The position numbers and the translations under genes are program-made. 64,000 bases of DNA from Typhlomys cinereus (lineage: Eukaryota > Chordata > Mammalia > Rodentia > Platacanthomyidae): positions 2,202,230 to 2,266,229 of the forward strand of contig JALPQD010000247.1 of NCBI GenBank assembly GCA_023101885.1, read 5' to 3'. A model generated the notes under the pieces. It ran no database searches, had not been told where the DNA came from, and saw only the letters and a list, made by a program, of their open reading frames with translations. Shown here in pieces: positions 12,190-23,790 of this stretch; the stretch's first letter is position 1; every line of letters starts with the position of its first letter.

Positions 12190-12400
12190 CCCAGTCTCTG
12201 TAAAATAAGGGAAAGCATTAACTTCTCAGAGTATGGTGGTTAGAATTCAGTGATGTGATTCCTATATTCTCTGATGCATTAATTATTGTTGAGTATTAAT
12301 TATTGCTGCTGTCACTTAACTTACTGAGGGAGCAATGGGGACCTATGAAGACTCAAGGGGCTTTCAAATCAATGAGAGGCTATGTCAAGATCAGAACCCA
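12190..12400. repeat. Two MIR-like relics, plus then minus
   Basis: 12190-12275 reads as a plus-strand MIR 3' part ('CTCTGTAAAATAAGGGAAAGC'). 12340-12400 reads as a minus-strand core ('ATGTCAAGATCAGAACCCAG'). Both are short and diverged. Confidence 0.5.
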
Positions 12401-12954
12401 GGTTTCTGGAAAGGAACCTCCAAGAATTTGTAATGGGAAGTAGACTTGCACAAGTTTGGAAGAGAGGTTTTGGCGTCTGCGGCCTCCACCTTCAGTGACC
12501 ATGTGCCGGCTTCATTTCTGATCTCCCTGGGAATGGGCTCTTCAGCCACAGAGTCTGAGGATTCCGTAGACAGTGGCTGTGCCAGGTAGATGCTCACATA
12601 CCACACTGTCTTTGTTCAGAGAGGCTGCCTCTGGACCCAAATACATCTGTGTGTGAACACCTACCTCAGATTTCCTGTCTGACAGAAGTTGTTTCATAAC
12701 TGGAAATGAAGTCCAAGCAGGTGTCCAAATGAAATGAGTCGATCTGACCTTGAATGGGCTTGCAACCTGCATATCCCCTTCAGAAGAGCCAGTCTCCTGG
12801 AGACAGCAGAGTTTCTCCAAGATAAAACTCTGACAGCTGCCACTCAGAGGGGCAGAGCCAAGAGCTAGACAGAGCCCTTGACATTTCGCAGTGCAGGGGG
12901 GAGGACGTCCTGCTGTGGGGCTCCACTACTCTGGCAACCCACAGTCACGTCACC
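12401..12954. other. Unassigned sequence
   Basis: No repeat recognised. Open frames on the minus strand (12391-12820) have no recognisable domain and no Kozak or splice evidence. Confidence 0.45.
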
Positions 12955-13490
12955 CTCCACTCTTCCTGCTTTTCTTTTTTCATTCTTTTGGAGTTTCATG
13001 TATGAACGCATGAATTTATAATATTTTGACACCATAAGCCCCTACCTCATTGCATCCCTTCTTTTTCCCTGCCCATCTTCCTCCTATTGTCATGTCTCTT
13101 TTAATGTGTGGCCCGCTGGGTTTCATCTGGGTTGCCTTTGATGGCTTGTTCGTGAGTGCTTGCCGGAGTGTGGATAATGTATCAGTGAGCGTACCGTTGA
13201 GGAAAGCATCTTCTCTTCCCCACATCAGCACTAAGCTTCAGCAGTCTCTCAGGGAGGTGTAGAGCCTCCTGAGATCTTTTCCCTTCTATGGTGAAATGTT
13301 GACAGGACAATTCCCATGCTGTCCTTATGGAGGTATGCATAGCTACAGTGAGTTCAAGGATGCAACAGCCCCGTCATGTCCAAAAAAGACTACCTGGCAG
13401 CACTCTGGTGTCCTTTAGGCTCTTACAGTCTTACATCTCACTGCTCCCTCTTCTGTGATGCTCCCTGAGCCTTGAGATGAGGGTTGAGGA
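12955..13490 (-). mobile_element. Old LINE-1 3'-UTR fragment (Lx-like)
   Basis: On + it begins with a T-rich block and a C/T-rich stretch, then 'GGGTTTCATCTGGGTTGCC', 'GGTGTAGAGCCTCCTGAGATC' and, near the end, 'CCTGAGCCTTGAGATGAGG'. This order matches the antisense 3' UTR of older murine-lineage L1 (Lx type) as I remember it. It is homologous to 50.72-51.25 kb. No ORF2 remains, so it is a severely 5'-truncated insertion. Confidence 0.7.
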
Positions 13491-13904
13491 AAGTGGAGTA
13501 GATGTCCTATTTATAGTCCGGCATCTGCAGTCACTTATATTCTGCACTTTGGCTATTGTAATTTTCTGTAATAGAAACCCTCCGTTGCAAAAGGACCTTC
13601 TTGGTTTTGTTGAATCTAGAGAAGAAGTCAAGTCAATCCAAATGTGCTGAGCTTACCCATCTATCCTTACACCCCTCCAGCAGAAGGGCTCAATTAGGAA
13701 GTTCTAGTTTCTCTGGGATCAAGCAATTTGCCCCTCATACACATTATTTGCATTAATTTTCCCACTGATCTAGGTTACTGTATGCGATGCTCAGAGGCAA
13801 GCTAGTTGAAAGCCGTAGAGTTAGGAGATTGGAGGTTGAAAGGAACCAAAGCATTAATCTTAAATCAAAGGATGTTGACTGGCCTCTGAGTGTTTCACCT
13901 TTGC
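13491..13904. other. Unassigned sequence
   Basis: Nothing supported; the short frames on minus are not called. Confidence 0.45.
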
Positions 13905-14262
13905 CTCTATTGTAGCAGTTACTCTTTCTTCTGCTATGAGACATTCCTCAAACACATCCAGCTTGAGGGAGAAAGGGAGATTTATTTGGCTTATGGTAGA
14001 TATAGTTCATTATGGTGGAAAAGGCATGTAGGCAGAAGAAGCTGGAGGAGGCTCAACTCACAACAGTCACGGAGGCTGAGAAAACAATCTTCAAAACACA
14101 AAAACAGACATCTTAGGGAAGCTGGGATGGATTACACAACCTCAAGGCCTGTGTGTGACATGTCTTCCTCTAGCAAGGCTCCACCTCTTGAAGGTGCCAT
14201 AGCCAACATTAATTGAAGCTGCAAACACACGAGTCTATAGAGGACAACTCAAATTCAAACCA
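13905..14262 (-). mobile_element. Solitary MaLR-type LTR (minus)
   Basis: Same family as the LTRs at 53.86 and 55.96 kb. Shared stretches include 'GAGATTTATTTGGCTTATGG', 'CACGGAGGCTGAGA', 'ACAACCTCAAGGC', 'TCCACCTCTTGAAGGTGCCAT' in two pieces and 'GAGGACAACTCA'. Read on minus these are the classic MaLR (ERVL-MaLR, ORR1/MT-like) LTR landmarks. No internal region is attached, so it is a solo LTR or a decayed end. Confidence 0.75.
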
Positions 14263-14294
14263 AAAGAGCCTTCCTCTGGGGGTGACTGGATTTT

Positions 14295-14420
14295 TAATAC
14301 AATACAAATTCTGGCTTAAGAACACCTGGGTTCAAATTCTCTCTCCATTGCTTATTCCTTGTCTGTTGTGGAGCCTTGCTTTCCTTTTGTGTAGAAGGGG
14401 AAGCTTTTACATGTGTTCAA
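14295..14420 (+). repeat. MIR SINE (plus)
   Basis: 'CTGGCTTAAGAACACCTGGG', 'TTCAAATTCTCTCTCC', then 'TTCCTTTTGTGTAGAAGGGG' follow the MIR consensus order. Confidence 0.75.
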
Positions 14421-15584
14421 CACAGGCTGGGGGCTAGCAAGAACCTCGAACTTGGCCAATTACTTTGCAAAGAATAGTCATATGCAGAAAAAAAGTGATA
14501 ACATTGATGAAACTGCTTCTATGTGTCAGGCTTAATGGTGGATGTTGGAGACTGCCCTGCACTCAGCCTCTTGAGGGCAAGGTGTCATGAAGAGGCATGC
14601 CGAGAAACAAATCTGACATTCTAAACAGTGACAATATCTAAGGAGGAAATGAACATGGTGTGGTTGATAGAATAACAGATAGGACCTACCTGGGGAAGTT
14701 TATGAAGACTGGAAATTTCTGCATATTATACTCTCTCTCAGAAATTCAGAATGTGCATTTGCATTCGAAAGATCCTTGGAAATCATCTGTAAAGAAGAAA
14801 CCTGGGTAGTTTTGTCTCACCTAGGTTTTTCCAAATTGTTTTGACTACAGGCTCTTTTTCCCAATAGAAGACCATTTAATCACCTTTGAAATGTAGTGTT
14901 CTGCCAACACGTTTTGGAGACCTGAACTCGGCAATAATTTCTCTGTAATTAGCTGCTTTTTGGCAGCCCAAGGCAGGAGTCTTTCATCGGGTAGTTCTTT
15001 GGAGCAGAGGCTAGTGAAAAATGTATCTCCAGGTGGCCCATTCATCCTGTTTTCCCTCAGGGGTATTGATTCCTTCCTTTTCTTGAAAATTTTTTCTTGG
15101 CACATTTCTTTATGTCTCTTTGTTAGCAAACTGGTTTCATTCTGTCTTCTTCAGACAGGTTAAGAAAGATCTTTTTCAAGAGACAATGAATCCAGGCAAG
15201 TCATACAGCAGGCCACACAGCCAAGACCTGACTGTTTTCCCAGAGCCAGCTCCAAGCATCCTGGTCTGTGTGGGGAGAGCAAAGGGCTTCTTTCTAATTC
15301 TGAAGCAGTAATAAGGTGACTCTGCCAGCTGGCATAGATGTCCTAGGCATTCCTCAACCAACCGTGGCCAGTAAAGCAGAGTCATACAAAAACAAATGAG
15401 ACTAATCCTCTGTCGGGGAACATCAAGGTAGAGTTTAGAGACGGTACAGAGGATATCCTCGGGATATCAGACAATGGCCTTGAGCACAAGATGTTCTTTA
15501 CGTGAAGCTTGATAGAGAGTCAGAAATTCTCATTTATAAGAACTTAATGAAATAGGCATATTCCTGAAATTGCAAGCATCAAAT
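14421..15584. other. Unassigned sequence
   Basis: No gene or repeat recognised. Overlapping short frames on both strands at 14845-15385 are typical of non-coding DNA. Confidence 0.45.
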
Positions 15585-15700
15585 CTCATGAGCGTGGATG
15601 CCAGAGGAGCTTGCATTTGAGCCCTACCTCCTCCCAACTAACACTGTGACCTTATTTACCTTCCCTAAGCCTCTGCTTTTTTCATCCTCTTTTTGCATCT
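15585..15700 (+). repeat. MIR SINE (plus)
   Basis: 'GCATTTGAGCCCTACCTCC', 'ACACTGTGACCTTATTTACC' and 'CCTAAGCCTCTGC' match the MIR core and 3' part. Confidence 0.7.
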
Positions 15701-16239
15701 CTTGTCCCTTGTGAGCCATGCACTACAGGAGAATTATTCATGAGCTCAGTTCTAGTGGAGAGCTGGGATCAGGGTGGAGTAGTAGGTAACTGTATGGAAT
15801 AGACAAATAAAAAATAAAAAGTGTTGGAAAATAATGGGAGACTTGGAAATATCCAGAACATGGGAGATCCTAGGCCTATTTGCTGCAAATTGATATAGGA
15901 CAGGAGGCTTGTGGGCACATAGAGGAGTAATAAAGTCCAGGGGAGAGTATAGGAGAGCCCCTGGAAAACTGACTCCTGATATCATCGCTGCCTTAGGGTT
16001 GGGGTCAAGTTCTAGAGAAGAGCATCTGAAAGAAGGTGGGTTATCTAAGGCCTTAGCTGCCATGGAAGTGGTGACTCTATTTATAAGAGGGAAATAGTCT
16101 CTATGTATCATATAGAGTGATATCAAACAAATATTGTTCACAGCAATTTATTGAATTCAAACTCCAACTCTTTAACTTTGAACAACTTCATTTTTCTCTT
16201 CACTGTCTGTCTTAGGATAATTGTATAAATAAGTATACT
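15701..16239. other. Unassigned sequence
   Basis: No supported gene. The 129-codon minus frame at 15752-16141 is hydrophobic in part but has no recognisable family, and a 62-codon frame opposes it. I read both as chance. Confidence 0.45.
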
Positions 16240-16380
16240 ATTAATTCAACAATCTGTGCCAGGACATACATTACCTAGGCTCCATGGGTCACAGATGTTA
16301 CCTTATTACACAGATGAATAAATGGGGGCCAAGAATGGCAAGTCCCTTGAGTAATCAGAAAGTATCTCAGGATTATGCTA
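16240..16380 (-). repeat. MIR SINE relic (minus)
   Basis: 'TTATTACACAGATGAATAAA', 'GGGCCAAGAATGGCAAG' and 'CCCTTGAGTAATCAGAAAGT' correspond to the antisense MIR 3' half. Confidence 0.55.
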
Positions 16381-16439
16381 GGTCTGAAAGAGGGAAGGAA
16401 AAGAGAATAACTTCAACCACAAGTGGGTGTTACATGGAA

Positions 16440-16795
16440 GTCCATGATGCAAGAGAAATTGACAAAATGGAGAGACTCGAAAGACATAAGTGACTATAGA
16501 GACGTGGGCCTGGAGGCTAAGGGAGCCAAAGTTTAGCCTTAAGTATTAGAAGAGAAGAGAAAGCTTAAAGGTCAGAAATGGAGTAGTGGCAGAGAGACAG
16601 GAAAGCAAGACCTGGGTGGGGGCACAATCTTTTATAGTTTCAGATGTTGCTAAGGAGTTGCCAGGAAGTTACTAGGGAAGTAGGGCACTGAGTGAAGACT
16701 GGAGGTGTAGTCTTTACAAATGACCACCTAACTAAGGTGGGTGTTTTACAAAATGGTGACTGTAGCTAACAGATTGTCCAGTTTTAGGCAACCAT
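16440..16795 (-). mobile_element. LTR-like element, family 4 (minus)
   Basis: Homologous in order to 39.69-40.11 kb: 'CACAATCTTTTATAGTTTC', then 'TCTTTACAAATGACCACCT', 'AACTAAGGTGG' and 'GACTGTAGCTAAC'. On minus, CTATAAAAG (16629-16637) looks like an LTR TATA box and is shared with the other copy at the same relative place. No internal retroviral sequence adjoins it, so it is a solo LTR or a degraded end. Confidence 0.6.
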
Positions 16796-17120
16796 TATCA
16801 AACGGGAGCACAGAAAATTGACGTGTTGAGGGGACAGTGAGTCAAATGACACGGAGGAGACGCTTGGTAAGTGCTGGATGCTGTATCATAAGGTTCACAT
16901 ACCAACTGTCAGTAACATAAGAAGCAAAGCATAAAATTACACCATTATAAATAATACATTTTAAATGATTAAATGGATATAATTCCATAAAATGAAAAAT
17001 GTGAATAATTTAAAACAAAGTTCTGGTTTTTTTTTTTGCTTTTGTTTTGATTTTTTTATTTACCAGATCTAGTAAAAGTTAGTAGACAAAAATGATCAAG
17101 CCCCAGAAGTCAAGAAGGTA

Positions 17121-17188
17121 TTAGGGGTGGCTAGTCCTCCACTTGCCCAGTATGCACAAGACCCTGGGCTTGATCCCAGCTGCTGCAG
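17121..17188 (+). repeat. ID-like SINE relic
   Basis: 'TATGCACAAGACCCTGGGCT' followed by 'TGATCCCAGCTGCTGCA' matches the tRNA-Ala-derived rodent ID/BC1 head, including the B-box region. It is diverged and lacks the A-rich tail. Confidence 0.65.
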
Positions 17189-17189
17189 T

Positions 17190-17612
17190 TCCCCTGCATG
17201 ACTGCTGATGAATCAACATCAAATGGTTTAAGGAACAAGGGTTTTATAGTCTTTTATGATTACTGGGTATAGTTCATAGTCCAGCTTGATGGGAAAGCAC
17301 GCACCAACACCAGGGCCAAGGGAACTACCTACACCATTTCTACATAATGGCTGAGAGAGGGAAGATTCTTACTTGCCAGAATAGCATGTCTAGCCAAGTA
17401 TATACAAGAATGCTTACTTTCTCAACCAATTCTATGCATTTTATCCACCTGTTGAGGGCCTAGTCCCATCCACCATGGGCTGGGTCTGCCCCATCAACTA
17501 GACAATCTCCTTCAGGTTTATTCTGGGCTTAACTTAACTACTAATTTTCTACAAATGTGCCCAGAGCTCAAATCCTCAACCATCAAGTTGACACCTGTTC
17601 ATAACTATGATA
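17190..17612 (-). repeat. Rodent medium-reiteration repeat (family B, minus)
   Basis: Shares an ordered set of blocks with 26.26-26.66 kb: 'CCTAGTCCCATCCACCATGG', 'CAATCTCCTTCAGG', 'ACTACTAATTTTC', 'GCCCAGAGC' and 'CAAGTTGACA'. The 5' part of the same family is seen at 48.4-48.8 and 49.3-49.5 kb. Whether it is a hAT-type DNA element or a MaLR-like LTR I cannot settle by eye. Confidence 0.65.
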
Positions 17613-18071
17613 CCAGTAGTACAAAAACAAACACATAAGAATAACAGCAAGAAGGACTCAAATGAATATTTGTTTTCCATTGTCGCTCCTGACTGTAGTC
17701 ACTTATTTATAAATAAGACCTATAATCTACTACTTTCTGTTGCAATCAGAAGCCTCACAAAATGGTTGGCCCATGGTCTGGGAATGGCATTCAATCTTCT
17801 TTGATACCACATGTATTAATAACTCACTAGATGACTCCAAGTAAATGAAACATATTATCTAAATCCCATAGTATTCCATCCAAATAGAAAATGGTTGAAT
17901 GGAGTTTCCTCTAAGATCCTTTTACAGTTGTTCCTCTGGGAATTTCAAACCCACATAGCATGGCCTCAACCACCCTACAGTCTGCTTATGATGAGGAAAT
18001 CTCTATAGTCTTTCCAGGTATGATGAAATCCTTTTCAAGACATTAAATTCTATTGCCTATTTAATACCTGT

Positions 18072-18073
<2 letters not shown>

Positions 18074-18126
<53 letters not shown>

Positions 18127-18349
18127 GGGTGCTTTCAATACATGTGCATGTGGAGGCTCAAGGGAAGAGTCAGAAATCATCCTGTATTGTTCTACCTCTT
18201 TATTACTTTGCTCTGGGGTTTCTTAAACTCCACCTTCCAGGGCCATAATTGCAGCCTGCTTAGAATTGTATATAGGATATGGGAATCAAACTCGGGTCCC
18301 TTTGGTAGTGAGTCAAGGGTTTTAAACCCTGAGCCATCTCCCCAGCCCA
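18074..18349 (-). mobile_element. B3-like SINE with (TG)n tail (minus)
   Basis: On minus the head includes 'GGCTGGGGAGATGGCTCAGG', the polymerase III A box, followed by a B-box-like 'GGGACCCGAGTTTGATTCCC' region. A body segment reads 'CCAGAGCAAAGTAATAAAG', and the tail is pure (CA)n. The (TG)n run occupies 18074-18121. It is the same family as 25.7 and 40.7 kb. The B3/B2-superfamily assignment is from memory. Confidence 0.8.
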
Positions 18350-19779
18350 CTTGTATTTCATGACCACTACTCATAAGATACTAATCTTAGTGCTTTGTCG
18401 TCGTCCTGAGGTATCCACTGAAGTTACTTTTTTAAATACTTGAATGTTTTTTATGGAAAATTTATAGACAAAAGTCAGTGTGAATAAGCCTGAAACCTGA
18501 CTTCCCTTCCACATTCTGCTCAGTCATACTGATATTCAAGATGAGTCAGTATTTCCTGACAGCAACATGGGGCCTCATGAGCTTTTAGCATAAGAGAAGC
18601 TGCTCAAGCAACATAGGCATATAGCTCCATCCTGGCTTACTCTGATCATTACATAGTCCCTATCTGAAGGTGCTCACACAGTCCACAAAGAGACTGATCG
18701 TGACGGAGGTTCAGAGACAACCTGCAGGAGGACATGCCTCCCACCCCCAGCAGAGGGCAGGGAGTTGATGGTGTCTTCTCAAACCCTGCCCTCCAGTCCA
18801 TCCATAAATAAGGAGGGCAGAACTAGGACCAACGGTCAGAATTATTTTGGAAAAGCCCTTTCATGACTAGCCACTGCATACAGGGGTTTTGTCACCTAAA
18901 GAAGATAGTTTAGGGACACCTAGCAAGAGGGATCAATGTTTGAAACACTGTTCAAGCAAAAGTTAGGATCCCAAGATCCCATGCAAAATGCCAGGCAGCA
19001 CCTGGAATTCTAGCCTCAGAAGATGTAAGGTAGAAATCCTCAGAGAAAGCAATTTGGGTTTAGAGACCTTATCTCAAAAGAGGATGAAAGAGCAAGTAAG
19101 CATGAATCCCAATACCAGCCTCACGCCTCCACTCGAATACACACCCAGATGCTTCAGTGCACAAGTGAGCATACATACACACACGTACAGACCACAGAGA
19201 GAAACATAAGAACGGATGATGCCAAATAGAGAGGCCGAGAGGATTACCGTGAATGGGCTTGCCTTTATTGCTGAATTCTTCCCGTCCTTCTCTCCAGCTC
19301 CTGACTGGAACTTCTGACATTTTCTTTCTTTTTGCACATTAATATTAACTAAACACTGGACTATATTTTGAAGCCATTGGTTTTTCAGTGAATAGATTCC
19401 AGGAACCAGGAACCACAGTGCACTTATCTATTATGTCTCTATAGTCTGGGATCTGTTTGTTTTTTTAATTTTCCCATTTCACAGTCTTAGAAAGCCTAGG
19501 GAATCACTGGCCAGATAATATGCAGAAGTTTCCCAGTCTGGGTGCATCTTGCTGTTTTTCTTACTATTAGGTGGTGGTGCAGGTGTTGGGAAAGACATGG
19601 GAAGTTCTACACACTACCTCTGAGGATGTTAACGTTCCTTGCCTGGTGGAAGTGGCTTTTCTCCACGGTAAATAACTGTGGTTCCCTTTCCTTCTCTTCT
19701 TTAAATATGAGCCACCATATCTTGCCCACCCAGGAGGCAAAGTATTAATTAAATCTTAAGTGCTCTAAATGGTATCTTT
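18350..19779. other. Unassigned sequence
   Basis: No gene or clear repeat. The overlapping minus frames at 19069-19337 and the plus frame at 18988-19209 have no recognisable feature. Confidence 0.45.
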
Positions 19780-20030
19780 TCAAATTGAATTTTAAATTGA
19801 TTATTGTTGTTATTTAAAAGTACAATTGATTTTTACATATTGACCTTATATATCATGACCTGGTATATTATTTTGCACATCATTTGAAGTTTCCAAGTTT
19901 AAAGTCATATCTATTATAAAAACTAATTTTATCTTTTCTTTTGTAGATCTTACATACTGATGTCTTCCCTTGCTCCCTTATACAGATCAGTACTTCCAGA
20001 ATAATATAGAATTAATGTAGGTGTATCTTA
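19780..20030 (-). repeat. Possible ancient LINE-1 relic (minus)
   Basis: AT-rich text with 'TTGATTTTTACATATTGACC', 'TTTGTAGATCTTACATACTG' and 'CAGTACTTCCAGAATAATAT' loosely follows the antisense reverse-transcriptase region of mammalian L1. Too decayed for a firm call. Confidence 0.4.
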
Positions 20031-20403
20031 TTTAATGTTTTATTAATAAACATTACTGCACATAATCTCTATGAAGATTTTGTTTGTTTTGCTAAAAGTT
20101 CTTATTCTTGTTTTCTGTTTATGCTCACAACTTTTAATCTGGATTTACTTTAATTTCTCTTTTCTCTCAGCATTTTGATAATGTGTTTGTTAATCTCACT
20201 GATTTTATATTATTTTCTTTTAACCTTACAAGTATTTTGGGCCATAAATTCTCTCATTCGGTTCCATCTTCAAATGCTGAAATTTGTGCTCTGTATTTTT
20301 TTCAACTGAAATGTTGCCTAATCTCCATGGTAACTTCTGTATTGGCTCCTGTTTCACATGGAACCATCTCATAATTTTGAAATATATGAGGTTTTCTAGT
20401 AAA

Positions 20404-20475
20404 TACATACATCACACATACATATCACACATGTACACATCTATACCACACGCACATACACGTACACATACACCT
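20404..20475. repeat. Degenerate CA-rich tract
   Basis: Repeated ACATACATC, ACACAT and CACACGCACATACACG units; impure (CA)n. Confidence 0.85.
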
Positions 20476-20787
20476 TGAACACCTTGCATGCATTTTCTGG
20501 TTGTTCTTGGGGAAGGGGATATTAATCTGAAATATTTAATATTTAAAGAACACTCAGTGTTTTATGAAGTGTCACCTCTCCATAAAAGAAAGTCTCTTAT
20601 CCTTATTTGAATATATCAACTTTCCATCACTATACCAAACACTTAAAATACCAATTTACAAAGAGAAAAGGTTTGTTTTGACTCATAGCTTTGCAGGTTT
20701 AATTCAGTGATAGGCTTGCCTCATAGTGTTTTGGCCTGTGGTAAGTCAACATATTACACAGACAAGCACGGGGACAAAGGAAAAATA

Positions 20788-20890
20788 GTCAGATGCAGTG
20801 CATGAGTTTATAATCGCAGCATCTGAAGCTGGAGGCAGGAACTGGAGTTCCAGGCCAGACTCTGTCACACAGAACCATCCATCAAAAAAC
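20788..20890 (+). repeat. B1-like SINE relic (plus)
   Basis: 'TAATCGCAGCATCTGAAGCT', 'GGAGGCAGGAACTGGAGTTC' and 'CCAGGCCAGACTCTGTC' follow B1 order. The preceding 20.60-20.77 kb resembles the 5' part of a MaLR-like minus repeat ('AAAGGTTTGTTTTGACTCAT'). Confidence 0.7.
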
Positions 20891-21036
20891 TAAAATAGGA
20901 ACGAGCCTTCACCACATGAATCTTTGAGGGTGGGACATGAAATCCAAAGTATCTCAGTAGCAGTCTCGTAGTACTGTCCAGTTCCCACAGATCATTTGGC
21001 TCCTGAGCTTTGACGCTGGAGGCTGAGGCTTGCTGT

Positions 21037-21233
21037 GTCCTGAATCATATACACACTCCCATTCTTCCCCACCAACTGTTCAACTCTCTCGTTTCACCAA
21101 CCTTCAACATCCAGCTGGGCTGAATTATTCATGTTAACCAGGAACTGAAATGAGTGTCAGTGTAGACCTCAGGAAGAAAATGGTGAAAAATGTCGGGAAG
21201 TCTAACACTTTGCCCAAGTCAGGCTCTGTAATC
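21037..21233. repeat. 197-bp direct duplication, copy 1
   Basis: Nearly identical to 23285-23483: I count six substitutions and one 2-bp indel, about 96% identity, same orientation, starts 2.25 kb apart. The flanks differ on both sides. I do not recognise it as a known element. Confidence 0.95.
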
Positions 21234-21298
21234 CTGCCCAATTCTCCTTATACCAAGAACATTTTAGTTGATTTATTTTGCTGATTTATTTGTCCATC

Positions 21299-21415
21299 TT
21301 TGAGACAGGGTTTCACCATGTAGCCCAGGCTGGTTCAGCCTCACTATGTAGCCACTGCTGACCTACGCTCCTCCTGCCACAGCCTCCTCGGTGTTGCCAT
21401 CCCAGGCCTACACCA
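21299..21415 (-). mobile_element. B1-like SINE (minus)
   Basis: 'TGAGACAGGGTTTCACCATG', 'TAGCCCAGGCTGG', 'CTATGTAGCC' and 'CACAGCCTCC...GTGTTGCCATCCCAGGCC' in pieces match the antisense 7SL-derived B1 body. A T-rich stretch at 21268-21298 is its A-tail. This is the clearest B1 in the window. Confidence 0.85.
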
Positions 21416-21419
21416 ATTT

Positions 21420-21790
21420 TCCTGAGAAGGAAAAAATTTATTTCAACCTGTCCCTGTCTCCCCTCTGCGCTGCACACATCCAGGGTGTATTCAAACCCCT
21501 GGTGGATAAAGTCGTCAGCCAACAGTCACGCTCTGTGAGCATGCGCCAGCCACTCTGGCAGTGGCGATGTGCCTTCCCCAGTGACTGACCGGATGGGCTG
21601 AGCACTCCTCCTGCCAGTGGAGAGGAAGCGCGCTTGTGCTCCCACCTGGCCTCGGCCTCCTGTGCGGGCTATGGCTACTGCTTGAGGTCTGAAGAGCACC
21701 GTTCATCAAGCCCTTCCTGGGCTTTCTGGAGCGCAGACAAGGAGCCCTGGGAAGATTGCCGGCAGAGCAGGGCCTCTCGGGGTTCTAGGG
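21420..21790. other. GC- and CpG-rich patch of unknown origin
   Basis: Over about 370 bp the sequence is distinctly richer in G+C than its flanks and keeps more than a dozen CpG dinucleotides (for example AGCGCGCT near 21628 and GCCGGC near 21759). Frames are open in short stretches on both strands (21391-21588, 21634-21882, 21515-21709), but none has a recognisable domain. It could be a retrocopy, an old regulatory island or a chance patch. Confidence 0.5.
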
Positions 21791-23284
21791 AGAAAAAAAT
21801 GAGGGGACTTGGAATTGATTTAATTATGCAGATTGCAAAGAGTTGCTTTGCTATTGATTTTATATATTTAAAGAGTTTTTAAAGTGATTATTCTTGGAGC
21901 GGGCAACCACCACAGCATTGATTTCTGTGAGGCTGATGGTACCTGGAGAGGGGCCAATCCTGCTGGGCAGAAAACTCTGGAAGTGCAGAGGCAGGTCACT
22001 TCCAATGAGGCTCGGAGTAAGGGAGCCCATTGGAGGGAGACTGTTTCTAATTGAAACAGAGTGGTCCACTTACACTACCCCGCCCAACTCCTGCATATCA
22101 AATCCCTTCTCTGATCTCTCCTAGCCTTAGGATAAAAGGGCCATTAAAACATTTTTAACATAAACTGTAATCACTTAGTCCAAATACTGCTTTTATTTCC
22201 ATGTATAAAGAAAACACATCTATTAATGAAAAGAGATTACACTAATAGAGCTTTCTTTTGGCAAATAGAAAATGGATTATAATCTAAAATTCTATATTCC
22301 GAAATCTGATAATACAGTCTGATACAATATTTGAACTTTCAGGAAGATACCTTAAGAAAGCAGTTGAAAATATAAATGGATGCACATAAATGCATAAAAT
22401 ACTATATAAAGAACTACAACAATGAATGAACTACAGTTTTAGAAACAACCTACTTCATAATTAATAGATGATAGACAGGATGAAATAATGTTAAAATTGT
22501 TATAACATGAATCTTATTAAAACTTTAAAAACATTTCTACAATATATTCTTATGATTTGTGGGAAAAACATGAGACATATGGCAAGAAAATACAAATTAC
22601 AAATCTATTCATGATATAATTTCTGTAGATAAACATCAAAATGTTTTCAGTACTTAGCTTTGGATGTTCAGATTCTGAATAAATATATTTTTTCACAGTT
22701 TCACCCTGCTTCCTTTGGGATCATGGTTATTACACAGACACTAAACAATTCATATCAGAAAAAACTTGGAGCATGGATCTTGGAGCTTTATTTACTTATG
22801 GTCTAAAAAAATGATTTGAGGCTTAAATGAATGTGATTTTTGTATTCATCTAATTGAGGAATTTAGAATAAATGTTTTTTACAGATCTTGTACTAGCAGC
22901 CAAAACAATATCATCCCTTTATTAGAAGGCATGTTAAATGCGCATGTGAAGGTCCACAGTGAGGATGACCCCAAAGACCCAAGGGCAGGTGCCATTCCAG
23001 TGCATCAACCACTGACTCACCAAGTCCCCCTCTTATGTTGACACTGCAGGGAGTTCAGTGCTTATTAGAGTAGAGATCATGGTCTGCTTTGATTTATTTA
23101 TGCCCAAGGGGTTGGTGTTTGAAATCTCTGGAGTTTAGAAGGTTGCTGCACCTCTCACACACGACACAACCGTGAGGGGACCAGTCTGTGTGTGAGGTGC
23201 AGGCTGGGGCACTGGGGCCGGGCATCCCAAGCAGTTCTTCAGAGCACACAATATTCTGGTGACAGAAACCCCCAGAGCAAAGCA
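21791..23284. other. AT-rich unassigned sequence
   Basis: 22.1-22.9 kb is strongly AT-rich with no recognisable element or exon. 22.93-23.28 kb is mixed composition, also unassigned. Together with the GC-rich patch it forms the spacer between the two 197-bp duplicate copies. Confidence 0.45.
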
Positions 23285-23483
23285 GTCCTGAATCATATAC
23301 ACACTCCCATTCTTCCCCACCAACTGTTCAACTCTCTCGTTTCACCAGTCTTCAACATCCAGCTGGGCTGAATTATTCATGTTAACCAGGAACTGAAATG
23401 AGTGTCAGTGTAGACCTCACAGGAAGAAAATGGTAAAAAATGTCGAGAAGTCTGACACTTTGCCCAAGTCAGACTCTGTAATC
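23285..23483. repeat. 197-bp direct duplication, copy 2
   Basis: Partner of 21037-21233. This copy has an extra AC after CCTC (CCTCACAGG versus CCTCAGG). Both copies end at 'CTCTGTAATC', after which they diverge. Confidence 0.95.
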
Positions 23484-23790
23484 ATTAAAATATTAAGTAC
23501 TTAACACTTCAGTTCCTCAATAGATGCCCGCTGACTCTTCTATTATGGGAAATAGTAATCAAACCAATACTATATATTACTATATTATAGGGTAAGGTGC
23601 CAAATGTAAATGGGAACAATAGAGGTAAAGTCACCAGTCTTACTGGCTAAATTGTTCAAGAACTTGCTCTTTTATGATTATAGTATACAGAAAGATATAA
23701 TCAAAGCTGAACTTAACTTCTCTACACCAAAAGAAAGGAAGAAAGAAATAACAAAGGAAAGAGAGAGAGAGAAAGAGGAGAAAGGGACTA

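Noticed and set aside
15752..16141. 129-codon minus frame
   Set aside because: No recognisable domain, opposing frame on plus, no splice or promoter context.
17121..17188. Functional tRNA gene
   Set aside because: Only B-box similarity and ID-like text; no foldable acceptor or anticodon arms could be made out.
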